DNA from: Nonomuraea turcica
Lineage (GTDB): Bacteria; Actinomycetota; Actinomycetes; Streptosporangiales; Streptosporangiaceae
Direction of reading: 5' to 3'
Length of the DNA stretch: 64,000 nt
Assembly: GCF_030718205.1 (NCBI RefSeq)
Contig: NZ_JAUZQF010000009.1
Span: forward strand, 62,001-126,000
Of this stretch, positions 24,008-32,115 are shown piece after piece. The translations under genes were made by a program, and so were the position numbers. The notes under the pieces are model-generated. The model made no database searches and was not told where the DNA came from. It worked only from the letters and a program-made list of their open reading frames with translations. Numbering within the stretch: position 1 is the first letter of the stretch; each line of letters begins with the position of its first letter.

Positions 24008-24832
24008 ATGCCCATTGACTTCAACCAGCAGATCATCGACGAGTTCCGCGCCAACCAGGGCCGGGTCGGCGGCCAATTCGAGGGAGCCAGGCTGCTCCTG
24101 CTGACGACCGTCGGCGCGAAGACCGGCGCACGCCGTACGACGCCGCTCGGCTACCTGCCCGATGGCGAGCGCATCCTCATCATCGCCTCGGCCGGCGGCG
24201 CGCCGGCGCACCCGGCCTGGTACCACAACCTGCGCGCCAACCCGCAGGTCACCGTGGAGGACGGCAGCTTCACCTATCAGGCCAAAGCGGTCGTCCTGGA
24301 AGGCGAGGAACGGGATCGCCTGTTCGCCCGCGCGGTCGAGCAAGAGCCGGGTTGGGGCGCGTACCAGACCGGTTCCGGCCGGATCCTGCCGGTGGTCGCG
24401 CTCGTCCCGATCGACTACGGGCCGCCCGCCGGGCGCATGGGCGACGCACTCAAGAAGATCCACGGCGCCTTCCGCAAGGAACTGGCCGTGCTCCGCAAGG
24501 AGGTCGGCTCCTCGGGCCCCCGTCTGACGGCGCAGTTGCGGGTCAACTGCCTGACCATGTGCCAGGGTCTGCACGGGCACCATTCGCGCGAGGACGGTTT
24601 CATGTTCCCCGCGCTGGAGGGCCGCCACCCGGAGCTGGCCGCGGTGTTCGAGCGGCTGCGGGCCGAGCACCTGGTCGTCCAGCGACTCCTCGAACAACTC
24701 CAGGAGCTGCTCGCGGCCGACGACGTCGCTCCCGAGGAGCTGTCGCGCGAGGTCAGCCGGCTCACCGCGGAGCTCGAGGCGCACCTGGACTACGAGGAGG
24801 AGCAGCTCGTGCAGCTGCTCAACGGCGCGTAG
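24008..24832 (+). CDS. Ddn-type nitroreductase fused to hemerythrin domain
   Basis: A 274-residue two-domain protein. Residues 1-140 form an F420-type Ddn/nitroreductase-family split barrel (TTVGAKTGARRTTPLGY, HPAWYHNLRANPQVTVE). Residues 150-274 form a hemerythrin/HHE four-helix bundle with diiron ligands in LHGHHSREDGFMFP, EHLVV and HLDYEEEQ. Deazaflavin proteins of this class reduce quinones or nitro compounds, while hemerythrins bind oxygen or nitric oxide, so the fusion suggests a redox-stress role. GGAG is about 10 nt before the chosen ATG; an upstream in-frame GTG is less likely. It lies downstream of the short terminated RNA. Confidence 0.87.
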   Translation: MPIDFNQQIIDEFRANQGRVGGQFEGARLLLLTTVGAKTGARRTTPLGYLPDGERILIIASAGGAPAHPAWYHNLRANPQVTVEDGSFTYQAKAVVLEGEERDRLFARAVEQEPGWGAYQTGSGRILPVVALVPIDYGPPAGRMGDALKKIHGAFRKELAVLRKEVGSSGPRLTAQLRVNCLTMCQGLHGHHSREDGFMFPALEGRHPELAAVFERLRAEHLVVQRLLEQLQELLAADDVAPEELSREVSRLTAELEAHLDYEEEQLVQLLNGA

Positions 24833-24866
24833 GTCCGGGAGTCACGCAGGCCGGTGTCCCGTATTT

Positions 24867-24879
24867 GGGATATATTCCC
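24867..24879 (+). promoter_or_regulatory. Dyad over -10 box of the XRE-cupin gene
   Basis: GGGATATATTCCC is a near-perfect dyad that contains the -10 box TATATT (24871-24876). The -10 ends 7 nt before the ATG at 24884, implying a leaderless mRNA. A dyad over a regulator's own -10 suggests autorepression. Confidence 0.55.
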
Positions 24880-24883
24880 GGAT

Positions 24884-25450
24884 ATGAGACAGGTGGAGGA
24901 GCTGGATACCCGGCTGGCCGAACGGCTGACGGAGCTACGCGTGGAGCGCGGCTGGTCGCTGGATGAGCTGGCCCGCCGCGCCGCGATCAGCCGCTCGACC
25001 CTGTCGCGCCTGGAGCGCGGCGAGATCAGCCCGACCGCGGCGCTGCTCAACAAGCTCTGCGCGGTGTATGAGCGGACGATGTCGCGGCTGCTGGCCGAGG
25101 TCGAGTCCGAGCCGCCGCAGCTGCTGCGGGGCCAGGCCCAGCCGGTGTGGCGGGACGAGGAGTCGGGCTTCGTCCGCAGGTCGGTGTCGCCGCCGCACCC
25201 CGGCCTGCGGGGCGAGGTCGTCGAAGGCGTCCTGCGGCCGGGCGCGGACATCGTCTACGACGCACCCCCGGTTCCGGGGCTCGAGCAGCATATCTGGGCG
25301 CTGGAGGGCACGGTGGAGATCACCGCGAACGGCGGTGCGCACACGCTCGAACCCGGCGACTGCCTGCGCTTCCGGCTCTGGGGCGCCTCCCGCTTCCGCT
25401 GCCCGGGACCGGACCCGGCGCGTTACGCGCTGCTCATCGTCCTGCCGTGA
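24884..25450 (+). CDS. XRE-family regulator with C-terminal cupin domain
   Basis: A 188-residue regulator. The N-terminal helix-turn-helix (LTELRVERGWSLDELARRAAISRSTLSRLERGEISPT, about residues 15-50) is followed by a single cupin barrel (about 110-188) with ALEGTVEITANGG and LEPGDCLRF. Such HipB/PuuR-like proteins sense small metabolites in the cupin. I place the start at the ATG at 24884 because of the -10 box just upstream; a GTG at 24854 would be in frame. It precedes an acetyltransferase by 41 nt on the same strand and probably controls it. Confidence 0.88.
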   Translation: MRQVEELDTRLAERLTELRVERGWSLDELARRAAISRSTLSRLERGEISPTAALLNKLCAVYERTMSRLLAEVESEPPQLLRGQAQPVWRDEESGFVRRSVSPPHPGLRGEVVEGVLRPGADIVYDAPPVPGLEQHIWALEGTVEITANGGAHTLEPGDCLRFRLWGASRFRCPGPDPARYALLIVLP

Positions 25451-25491
25451 ACCGTCACACGCTGCTTGCCGTGAAAGCCGAGGGATCTCCT

Positions 25492-26022
25492 ATGCACACC
25501 ATCGACCGCCTGTCCGCCGAGGAGTTCGACGCAGGCCTGAAGGAGCTGGCCGATCTCCTGGTCGACGCCGTGGATGACGGCGCCTCCGTGGGCTTCCTGG
25601 CGCCGTTCGATCACGAGGCGGCCGCCGCCTGGTGGCGGGCGCAGGCCCCAGCCGTGGCCGACGGGCGCCTCATGGTGTGGGTCTGCCGCGACGGCGGCGG
25701 CATCAACGCCACCGTCAGCCTGGCCCTGGCCGCCAAGCCCAATGCCCGCCACCGCGGCGAGATCGTCAAGCTCATGGTGCACCGCGAGGCCCGCGGCCGG
25801 GGTCTGTCGCGTGCCCTGCTGGCCACCGCCGAGCAGGCCGCCCTGGAGGCGGGGGCCGACCTGCTGCTCCTGGACACCGAAACCGGCAGCACCGCCGAGC
25901 ACGTCTACCTCACCGGCGGCTGGACACGTTACGGGATCGTCCCCGAGTACGCCGGATCCCCTGACGGAAAGCTGCGGGACTGCAGCTTCTTCTACAAGCG
26001 GCTCACCCCAGGCTCTGCGTGA
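25492..26022 (+). CDS. GNAT-family N-acetyltransferase
   Basis: A 176-residue acetyl-CoA-dependent acetyltransferase. The acetyl-CoA loop is VHREARGRGLSRALLATAE (about residues 97-115), followed by the beta-5 strand DLLLLDTETGS and the C-terminal YEKxGW-like YLTGGWTRYGIVPEYA. The pattern resembles detoxifying GNATs near tabtoxin and aminoglycoside resistance enzymes, but no substrate can be assigned. GAGGGA sits 6-7 nt before the ATG. It is downstream of the XRE-cupin gene and converges with the RpiR gene, overlapping its 3' end by 20 nt. Confidence 0.85.
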   Translation: MHTIDRLSAEEFDAGLKELADLLVDAVDDGASVGFLAPFDHEAAAAWWRAQAPAVADGRLMVWVCRDGGGINATVSLALAAKPNARHRGEIVKLMVHREARGRGLSRALLATAEQAALEAGADLLLLDTETGSTAEHVYLTGGWTRYGIVPEYAGSPDGKLRDCSFFYKRLTPGSA

Positions 26023-26890
26023 GCGCGTCGAGGTCGGCCAGACGCTGGGCAGGTGACAGGCGCGCGGCCGTGGCGACGAGCAGCAGCTCGGTGACGGCGA
26101 TCTCGTGTGCCAGCGGCGCGATCGGCCCGGCCGCCTCGCGCGGCAGGCTGACCAGCACCTCCGCCTGTGGGGCCAGAGGCGAGCCCCAGGCGTCGGTGAC
26201 AAGCAGCAGCCGCGCGCCCCGGTCACGGGCGGCCTGCACGAACCGGGCGGTGGCGGGGGAGTAACGACGAAAGTCGTAGGCCGCGACCACGTCAGAGGGC
26301 CCCAGGTCCAGCAGGGTACGGGCGCGGGCCTGCGGCGGCTCAGGCACCCGGTGGGCGCCGGAGCGCAGGCTGGCGAGCTGGCGGATCAAGTATTCGGCGG
26401 CCAGCTCGCTGAGCGGCCCGCCCAGCGCCCACACCGTGCGGGCCTCGGCCACCAGCGCCGCCGCGGCCGTGAGCAGGGGCTCGGAGAGAGTCGCAAGCGT
26501 GCCGTCCAGTCCAGAACGCAGGTCGTCGGCGGCCCGCCGCAGCTCGGACGGCCCGGTCTCGGCGGGTGCGGCCGCCTCAGAGCCGGGCGCGCTCTCGCGG
26601 GTGGCGCTCTTGGCGGCCTCCGGCGCGGTGACGAATTCCAGCAGCCGCGACCGGTCCCGCGCCCCGTCTCTGACGGCGGCCTGGAACTCGGCGAACCCGG
26701 CGTATCCGAGCCGGTCGAACAGCCGCGAGGCCGTCGGCGGGCTGACCCCCGCACGCTCGGCGAGCGCCCGCAGCGAGCCGAGCGCCGCGAACGGGTAGTC
26801 GTCGAGCAGCACCCGCACGATCGCGCGTTCGCCGGGCGGCAACTCGGAGTAGACGGCGCTGAGGCGGCCCGCCACCGGATCGTTCTCCAT
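26003..26890 (-). CDS. MurR/RpiR-family regulator with SIS domain
   Basis: A 295-residue regulator. The N-terminal RpiR helix-turn-helix (LGSLRALAERAGVSPPTASRLFDRLGYAGFAEF, about 35-70) is followed by an SIS domain (about 130-270) that in relatives binds phosphosugars. It diverges from threonine synthase. A dyad adjoins its ATG, and its -10 box TAACAT ends 8 nt before the start, so the transcript is probably leaderless. It may control threonine synthase and the biotin-type operon that follows it, an unusual target for an SIS regulator. Confidence 0.85.
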   Translation of the reverse strand: MENDPVAGRLSAVYSELPPGERAIVRVLLDDYPFAALGSLRALAERAGVSPPTASRLFDRLGYAGFAEFQAAVRDGARDRSRLLEFVTAPEAAKSATRESAPGSEAAAPAETGPSELRRAADDLRSGLDGTLATLSEPLLTAAAALVAEARTVWALGGPLSELAAEYLIRQLASLRSGAHRVPEPPQARARTLLDLGPSDVVAAYDFRRYSPATARFVQAARDRGARLLLVTDAWGSPLAPQAEVLVSLPREAAGPIAPLAHEIAVTELLLVATAARLSPAQRLADLDALTQSLG

Positions 26891-26908
26891 GATGACACAT
26901 GTTACATC
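26891..26908. promoter_or_regulatory. Operator dyad between rpiR-like gene and thrC
   Basis: GATG-AC-ACATGT-TA-CATC is symmetric apart from the AC/TA step. It touches the RpiR start codon and covers that gene's -10 box (TAACAT, 26904-26899), with thrC 48 bp away. Autoregulation is the natural reading. Confidence 0.6.
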
Positions 26909-26955
26909 AGGCCCTATAAATGCGGCTTGACGAAACGAATGTTACGGTGCGGGAC

Positions 26956-28089
26956 ATGACTACCTGGCATGGTTTGATCGACAGCCGTTACCGGCGCTGG
27001 CTGCCCGTCAACGACGACACCCCGGCCGTCTCGCTGAACGAGGGCAACACCCCGCTGCTGCGCTCGGCGTTCCTGTCCTCGCTCACCGGCTGTGAGGTGT
27101 GGCTGAAGGTCGAAGGCGCCAACCCGACCGGATCGTTCAAGGACCGCGGCATGACCGTGGCCATCAGCAGGGCGGCCGAGCGCGGCGCCGAGACCGTCAT
27201 CTGCGCCTCCACCGGCAACACCAGCGCCTCTGCCGCCGCTTACGCCGCCCGCGCCGGCCTGTCCGCGGCCGTGCTCGTCCCCAAGGGCCGGATCGCGCTG
27301 GGCAAGCTGAGCCAGGCCGTACGCTACGGCGCCCGCATCGTGGAGATCGACGGCACCTTCGACGACTGCCTGCGCGTCGCCCGCGAGCTGGCCGGCCACC
27401 ACCCGGTCGCGCTGGTCAACTCCGTCGGCAACGAGTTGCGCCTGGCCGGGCAGCGGACCGTCGCCTACGAGGTCGTGGACGCGCTGGGCGACGCGCCCGA
27501 CGTGCACTGCCTGCCCGTGGGCAACGGCGGCAACATCACCGCGACCTGGGGCGGCTACCGCGTCTACCGGCAGGCAGGCGTGGCGACCCGGCTGCCGCGC
27601 ATGTGGGGTTTCCAGGCGGCGGGCGCGGCGCCGCTGGTCCACGGCGCGCCGGTCGCCGACCCGCGGACCGAGGCGAGCGCGATCCGCGTCGGCAACCCCG
27701 CCACGTGGGACGGCGCCGTCGCCGCGCGCGAGGAGTCCGGCGGGCTGATCGCCGCGGTGAGCGACGAGCAGATCTTCGCGGCATACCGGGAGCTGGCCCG
27801 CCGCGACGGCGTCTTCGTCGAGCCGGCCTCGGCGGCGGGGGTGGCGGGGCTGCTCGACCAGCACGCGCGTGGCCTGCTGGAGCCGGGCCTGCGCGTGGTG
27901 ATCACGCTCAGCGGCAACGGCCTGAAGGACCTCGACGCCTCCCTGCGTGACGGCTACACCACGACCGAAACCTCCGCCGTCACCGCGGACGTGGCCCGCG
28001 CCCTGCGCTTGACCGAGACTCGAGTGGCGGCAAGTATCGTTCGCTCGCAGACGATCGACCGGAAAGTTGTGGGATACCTCCATGCGTGA
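26956..28089 (+). CDS. thrC: Threonine synthase
   Basis: A 377-residue PLP enzyme that turns O-phosphohomoserine into threonine. The PLP lysine is Lys62 in GSFKDRGM, the phosphate loop is GNGGNITA, and STGNTSASAAAYAARAG is the substrate-binding region, all as in the short (actinobacterial/plant-like class) enzymes. The start at 26956 matches the family N-terminus (WHGLIDSRYRRWLPV); no clear ribosome site is seen. Its stop overlaps a GTG start of bioY, so it heads the biotin-transport operon, an odd metabolic pairing. Confidence 0.92.
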   Translation: MTTWHGLIDSRYRRWLPVNDDTPAVSLNEGNTPLLRSAFLSSLTGCEVWLKVEGANPTGSFKDRGMTVAISRAAERGAETVICASTGNTSASAAAYAARAGLSAAVLVPKGRIALGKLSQAVRYGARIVEIDGTFDDCLRVARELAGHHPVALVNSVGNELRLAGQRTVAYEVVDALGDAPDVHCLPVGNGGNITATWGGYRVYRQAGVATRLPRMWGFQAAGAAPLVHGAPVADPRTEASAIRVGNPATWDGAVAAREESGGLIAAVSDEQIFAAYRELARRDGVFVEPASAAGVAGLLDQHARGLLEPGLRVVITLSGNGLKDLDASLRDGYTTTETSAVTADVARALRLTETRVAASIVRSQTIDRKVVGYLHA

Positions 28090-28727
28090 AGGATGCCGAC
28101 GTGTTGTGGGATCGCCTCATGAAGAATGAAGACAGCAAGCGCGTGTTCCGCACGGGGGACCTCGCGAGAGTGGCCGTGTTCGCCGCGCTGATCGCCGTGC
28201 TCGGGCTCCCGGGCTCGTTCAACGTCTTCGGCAACCCGGTCCCGATCACGCTGCAGACGCTGGGCGTCATGCTGGCGGGCGCGATCCTCGGCACGTGGCG
28301 GGCCGCGCTGGCGGTCGTGGTGCTGCTCGTGCTGGTCGCCGCGGGGCTGCCGCTGCTGTCCGGCGGGCGCGGCGGGCTGGGCGTCTTCGCCGGGCCCTCG
28401 GCCGGGTTCCTCATCGGCTGGATCCCGGGGGCGGCGCTGACCGGCTGGCTCGTCGAGCGGGCGGGGCGCAACCCCGGAATCGTCCAGCTCGTGCTGGCGT
28501 GCCTGGCCGGTGGGGTCGGGGTGATCTACCTGTTCGGGATTCCCGTGCAGGCCATGGTCACGGGGGCGTCGCTGGGCACGACGGCGCTGCTCGCCACCGC
28601 GTTCCTGCCGGGCGACGTGATCAAGGCGGTGCTGGCGGCGGTCGTGGTCAGGGGCACGCAGCGGGCCTACCCGGACGCGGTGCCGACGGTGTACCGCGAG
28701 CGGCTGCGGGCCGGCGGAACACGTTGA
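28086..28727 (+). CDS. bioY: Biotin ECF transporter substrate-binding subunit BioY
   Basis: A 213-residue membrane protein with about six helices. It is the S-component that captures biotin and docks with an energising ATPase module. Family traits are NPVPITLQTLGVMLAGAILG near residue 60, GRGGLGVFAGPSAGFLIGW, and FLPGDVIKAVLAA near the end. The GTG at 28086 overlaps the thrC stop; an ATG at 28119 is an alternative. The ATPase (31441) and EcfT (32112) lie in the same operon, so the system is a complete BioMNY-type importer. Confidence 0.9.
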   Translation: MKDADVLWDRLMKNEDSKRVFRTGDLARVAVFAALIAVLGLPGSFNVFGNPVPITLQTLGVMLAGAILGTWRAALAVVVLLVLVAAGLPLLSGGRGGLGVFAGPSAGFLIGWIPGAALTGWLVERAGRNPGIVQLVLACLAGGVGVIYLFGIPVQAMVTGASLGTTALLATAFLPGDVIKAVLAAVVVRGTQRAYPDAVPTVYRERLRAGGTR

Positions 28728-28730
28728 GCC

Positions 28731-28777
28731 GCCCCCGCCCGGCCGAGGGGGTGCCGCGAGGCCCCCGCCCGGCCGAG
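28731..28777. repeat. 17-bp direct repeat after bioY
   Basis: GCCCCCGCCCGGCCGAG occurs at 28731-28747 and again at 28761-28777, a 30-bp period, in the 67-nt gap between bioY and the ligase. It looks like a small tandem duplication and has no obvious regulatory meaning. Confidence 0.7.
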
Positions 28778-28794
28778 AGCGTTGAGGCGGGCCG

Positions 28795-30162
28795 GTGCCG
28801 GTAGCCGACCACATCCTGCGGCACGCCGCGGCACGCCCGGCACGGGTGGCGCTGCGCGGGCCGCTGCGCGAGCTCACCTACGGCGAGCTCGCGCAGCACG
28901 TCAACGGCGCCGCCCGGCACCTGCTGCGCCGCGGTGCAGGCCCGGGGTGGCGGGTGGCGATCGGGGTGGCCGATCCGGTCGCGTTGCTGGTGGCCGTGCT
29001 GGCCGCGGACCTGGCCGGCGCGACGCCGCTGGTGGGCGACCACGCCTGGGACCGGCGGCGGTGGGCACGGATGACCGGCACGACCACGGTGGACCTCCTG
29101 GTCGACGCGCCGCTGCCGGACGAGACAGGCCCCGCCGTCGAGCACGTGGCGGCGCCCGGCGACCTGGCGTGGGCGTGTTTCAGCTCGGGCAGCACGGGCC
29201 GCCCGCGTGCCGTCGTCCGCACGCGGGCCTCGTGGACGGCGTCGTTCCCGCACCTCGGCGAACTGGCCGGGATCGGGCCCAACGACGTCGTGCTGGTCCC
29301 CGGTCCGCTGTCGTCCTCCCTGTACGCCTTCGCGGCCGTACACGCCCTGGCCACCGGCGCGACCGCCGTCGTGCCCGGCCGCTGGCCCGCGGGATCGCTG
29401 CCCGCCTACCTCGACCAGGCCACGGTCGTGCACCTGGTGCCGCACCTGCTGCCTGCCGTGCTCGCCCGGCCAGGCGCGCTGCGTACGGTCGTGGCAGGCG
29501 GCGCGGCGCTCGACCCCCGGTGGCGGACGGCGGCGGTGCGGGCCGGGGTGCGGATCGTGTCGTATTACGGGGCCACCGAGCTCTCGTTCGTCGCGGCCGA
29601 CGCCGACGGGGGTGGGTTGCGTCCCTTTCCTGGCGTCGAGATCGAGGTCAGGACCGCTCCCGGGAGCGCGCTGGGGGAGGTGTGGGCCCGTTCGCCCTGG
29701 CTGGCCGAGGGTTACCTGGGCGAGGCGGCGGGTCCCCTGCGGCGCGACGGTGACGGTTGGATGACCGTGGGCGACGTGGCGCACCCGTACCGGGCAGGAG
29801 AGGTGTTGCGGCTGCGCGGGCGTGGCGACGGCGCGATCCAGACCGGCGGCGCCACCGTCGTGCCCGAAGACGTCGAGGAGGTGCTGAGGAAAGTGCCCGG
29901 CGTGGGGGACATCGTGGTGATCGGCTCGCCCCACCCGTCGCTGGGCTCGATTGTCACGGCCATCCTGGAGGCCGACGGGGACGCGCCGCCGCGGCGGGCG
30001 CTGCTGGAGGCGGTGGCCAGGAGCGGGCTGGACGTGGCGCAACGGCCGCGCCGCTGGTACGCGGTGCCGAGCCTGCCGCGCACCCAGGCGGGCAAGCCCG
30101 CGCGTGCCCTGGTCGCGGCCCGCATGGCCGCCGGCGACCCCGACCTGCGGCGGCTGACCTGA
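28795..30162 (+). CDS. Acyl-CoA ligase of the adenylate-forming family (YhfT-like)
   Basis: A 455-residue AMP-forming ligase that would activate a carboxylic acid as its CoA thioester. Motifs: P-loop FSSGSTGRPRAV, aromatic YYGATE, GDGWMTVGD, and the C-terminal catalytic Lys in QAGKPAR. It has a GTG start and ends 1 nt before the thiolase. The bioY-ligase-thiolase order matches the BirA-controlled yhfU-yhfT-yhfS set of Bacillus subtilis, so a role in supplying or salvaging the pimelate-type acyl precursor of biotin is possible but unproven. It is shorter than long-chain FadD enzymes. Confidence 0.85.
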   Translation: MPVADHILRHAAARPARVALRGPLRELTYGELAQHVNGAARHLLRRGAGPGWRVAIGVADPVALLVAVLAADLAGATPLVGDHAWDRRRWARMTGTTTVDLLVDAPLPDETGPAVEHVAAPGDLAWACFSSGSTGRPRAVVRTRASWTASFPHLGELAGIGPNDVVLVPGPLSSSLYAFAAVHALATGATAVVPGRWPAGSLPAYLDQATVVHLVPHLLPAVLARPGALRTVVAGGAALDPRWRTAAVRAGVRIVSYYGATELSFVAADADGGGLRPFPGVEIEVRTAPGSALGEVWARSPWLAEGYLGEAAGPLRRDGDGWMTVGDVAHPYRAGEVLRLRGRGDGAIQTGGATVVPEDVEEVLRKVPGVGDIVVIGSPHPSLGSIVTAILEADGDAPPRRALLEAVARSGLDVAQRPRRWYAVPSLPRTQAGKPARALVAARMAAGDPDLRRLT

Positions 30163-30163
30163 C

Positions 30164-31327
30164 GTGGCCGGCAGCTCCACCGGCGCACCGGCAGGCGGCG
30201 ACGAGCCGGTCATCGTGGCCGCTCGGCGCACGCCCATCGGCACGGCCGGGCACGCGTACAAGGACCTGACCGTGGACCGGCTCGCGGCGCCCGTGATCGA
30301 GGCCGTGGCCCGCGACGTCGCCGGCCGGCAGGTGGATGACGTGGTGCTGGGCAACTGCATGGGTCCGGGCGGCAACGTGGCCAGGGTGGCGGCGCTGGCG
30401 GCCGGGCTGGGGCACGCCGTCCCCGGCATCACCGTGGACCGCCAGTGCGGCAGCGGGCTGGCCGCGATCCTGCTGGCCGGGCAGGCCGTACGCGCCGGAG
30501 AGGTGGACCTGGTGATCGCGGGCGGAGCGGAGAGCGGCTCGACCGCGCCGCTGCGTACCCACCGGGGGGCCGCCGAGCCGTACGCCCGCGCGCCGTTCAC
30601 GCCCGCCGGCCACCCCGACCCCGACATGGGGCCGGCCGCCGAAGCGCTGGCCGCGGCACGTGGGATCACCCGCGAGCGGCAGGACGCCTACGCCTGCCGC
30701 AGCCATGCGGCCGCGCTGGCCGCCCGCGAGGCGGGCCGGTTCGCCGAGGAGATCGTCCCGGTCGGCGGGCGGGCCGATGATCAGCGGCCGCGGCCGCTGC
30801 GGCCGTCGTCGCTGGCCCGGCTGCCGGCGGCGTTCGTGGCGGGCGGTACAGTGACGGCCGGTAATTCCTCCCCGATCAGTGACGGCGCCGCGGCCGTGGC
30901 CATCGTGCCCGAGCGGTCACGCGCGGGCCTGCCGGGGATGCGGCTGGTGGCCGGGTCTGTCGTCGGGTGCGATCCCGAGCTGCCCGGCTGGGGGCCGGTG
31001 CCGGCGGTACGCCGGGTGCTGGAGCGTTCGGGGGTGGACGTGGCGCGGGTCGCCGCGGTGGAGATCGTGGAGGCGTTCGCGGCGCAGGTGCTGGCCGTCA
31101 CCGACGCGCTGGGGCTGGACCCGCTGGGCGCCGACGGCGAGCGGGTCTGCCCCGACGGCGGTGCGCTGGCGCTGGGTCATCCGTGGGGGGCCAGCGGCGC
31201 GGTCGTGGTGACCAGGCTGTTCACCCGGCTCGTCCGCGCCGGGGCCCCGCCGGGGACGCTCGGCGTGGCCGCGGCGGCGGTCGGCGGCGGCCTCGGGGTG
31301 GCCGCCCTGTTCGAAGTGGTGGTATGA
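30164..31327 (+). CDS. Thiolase-family protein with altered catalytic residues
   Basis: A 387-residue thiolase fold. The nucleophile Cys95 (DRQCGSG) and His339 (GHPWGASG) are present. The second catalytic cysteine, normally in CIGGGQG, is Ala372 (AAVGGGLG), and the NEAFA motif reads VEAFA. Two of the four catalytic positions are therefore replaced, which should impair normal beta-ketothiolase chemistry while leaving an acyl-Cys intermediate possible. It is the YhfS counterpart in the biotin-type operon. Start GTG at 30164; its stop overlaps a tiny ATG ORF that leads into a duplicated 5' end of the next gene. Confidence 0.85.
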   Translation: MAGSSTGAPAGGDEPVIVAARRTPIGTAGHAYKDLTVDRLAAPVIEAVARDVAGRQVDDVVLGNCMGPGGNVARVAALAAGLGHAVPGITVDRQCGSGLAAILLAGQAVRAGEVDLVIAGGAESGSTAPLRTHRGAAEPYARAPFTPAGHPDPDMGPAAEALAAARGITRERQDAYACRSHAAALAAREAGRFAEEIVPVGGRADDQRPRPLRPSSLARLPAAFVAGGTVTAGNSSPISDGAAAVAIVPERSRAGLPGMRLVAGSVVGCDPELPGWGPVPAVRRVLERSGVDVARVAAVEIVEAFAAQVLAVTDALGLDPLGADGERVCPDGGALALGHPWGASGAVVVTRLFTRLVRAGAPPGTLGVAAAAVGGGLGVAALFEVVV

Positions 31328-31440
31328 GCGTGATTGACTTCGCCGGCGTGCCTGTGCGCCTCGCCCTGCGGGTGGTGGCGTGAGGTGATCGAGTTCGCCG
31401 GCGTGCCTGTGCGCCTCGGGCCCGCGGGTGGTGGCGTGAG
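31324..31440 (+). repeat. Two tandem partial copies of the ecfA 5' end
   Basis: The first 55-56 nt of the ATPase gene are repeated twice directly upstream of it. Copy 1 is 31330-31384, copy 2 is 31385-31440, and the real gene starts at 31441. Each copy reads VI(D/E)FAGVPVRL and then stops. Copy 1 joins the ATG at 31324 overlapping the thiolase stop, giving a 19-codon ORF. Copy 2 gives a 19-codon ORF whose TGA overlaps the ATPase GTG. The copies may be replication slippage, but together they form an unbroken chain of stop-start couplings. Confidence 0.85.
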
Positions 31441-32115
31441 GTGATCGAGTTCACTGACGTGCACGTGCGCCTCGGCCTGCGGGACGTGCTGTGCGGCATC
31501 ACCGCCTCCCTGCCCGAGCGGCGCGTCGGTGTGGTCGGCGCCAACGGCTCGGGCAAGAGCACGCTGGCCCGCCTGATCAACGGCCTGGCGCTGCCGACGT
31601 CGGGCAGCGTCACCGTGCTCGGCCTGGACACCCGCCGCCACGCCGCGAAGATCAGGCGCGGGGTGGGTTTCCTGTTCACCGACCCGGACGCGCAGATCGT
31701 CATGCCGACGGTGGCCGAGGACGTGGCCTTCTCGCTGCGCCGCAAAGGCCTGCCCCGCGCGGAGATCGAGCGGCGCGTGGCGGACGTCCTGGCCAGGTAC
31801 GGCCTGGCCGGCCACGCCGACCACCCCGCGCACCACCTGTCCGGCGGGCAGAAGCAACTGCTCGCCCTGTGCTCGGTGATGGTGCTCGAGCCGGAGGTCC
31901 TGGTCATGGACGAGCCGACCACGTTGCTGGACCTGCGCCACTCGCGTCAGGTCGCCACCCTGCTGCGGGAGCTGCCCCAGCAGGTCGTGGTGGTCAGCCA
32001 CGACCTGCCGCTGCTGGCCGATTTCGACCGGGTGCTGGTGCTGGACCAGGGCCGCGTCGTCGCCGACGGCACGCCCGGCGAGGCCATCGCCCACTACCGC
32101 AAGATCATGTCGTGA
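31441..32115 (+). CDS. ecfA: Energy-coupling factor ATPase (biotin-type, BioM/EcfA)
   Basis: A 224-residue ATPase that powers the BioY importer. Walker A GANGSGKSTLA (about 34-44), Q-loop TDPDAQIVMPTV, signature LSGGQKQLL and Walker B VLVMDEPTTLLD are intact, and the H-loop is VVSHDL. The FLFTDPDAQ segment is typical of CbiO/BioM proteins. It starts at a GTG overlapping the stop of the duplicated mini-ORF and overlaps ecfT by 4 nt. As a single ATPase gene it would form a homodimer. Confidence 0.92.
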   Translation: MIEFTDVHVRLGLRDVLCGITASLPERRVGVVGANGSGKSTLARLINGLALPTSGSVTVLGLDTRRHAAKIRRGVGFLFTDPDAQIVMPTVAEDVAFSLRRKGLPRAEIERRVADVLARYGLAGHADHPAHHLSGGQKQLLALCSVMVLEPEVLVMDEPTTLLDLRHSRQVATLLRELPQQVVVVSHDLPLLADFDRVLVLDQGRVVADGTPGEAIAHYRKIMS

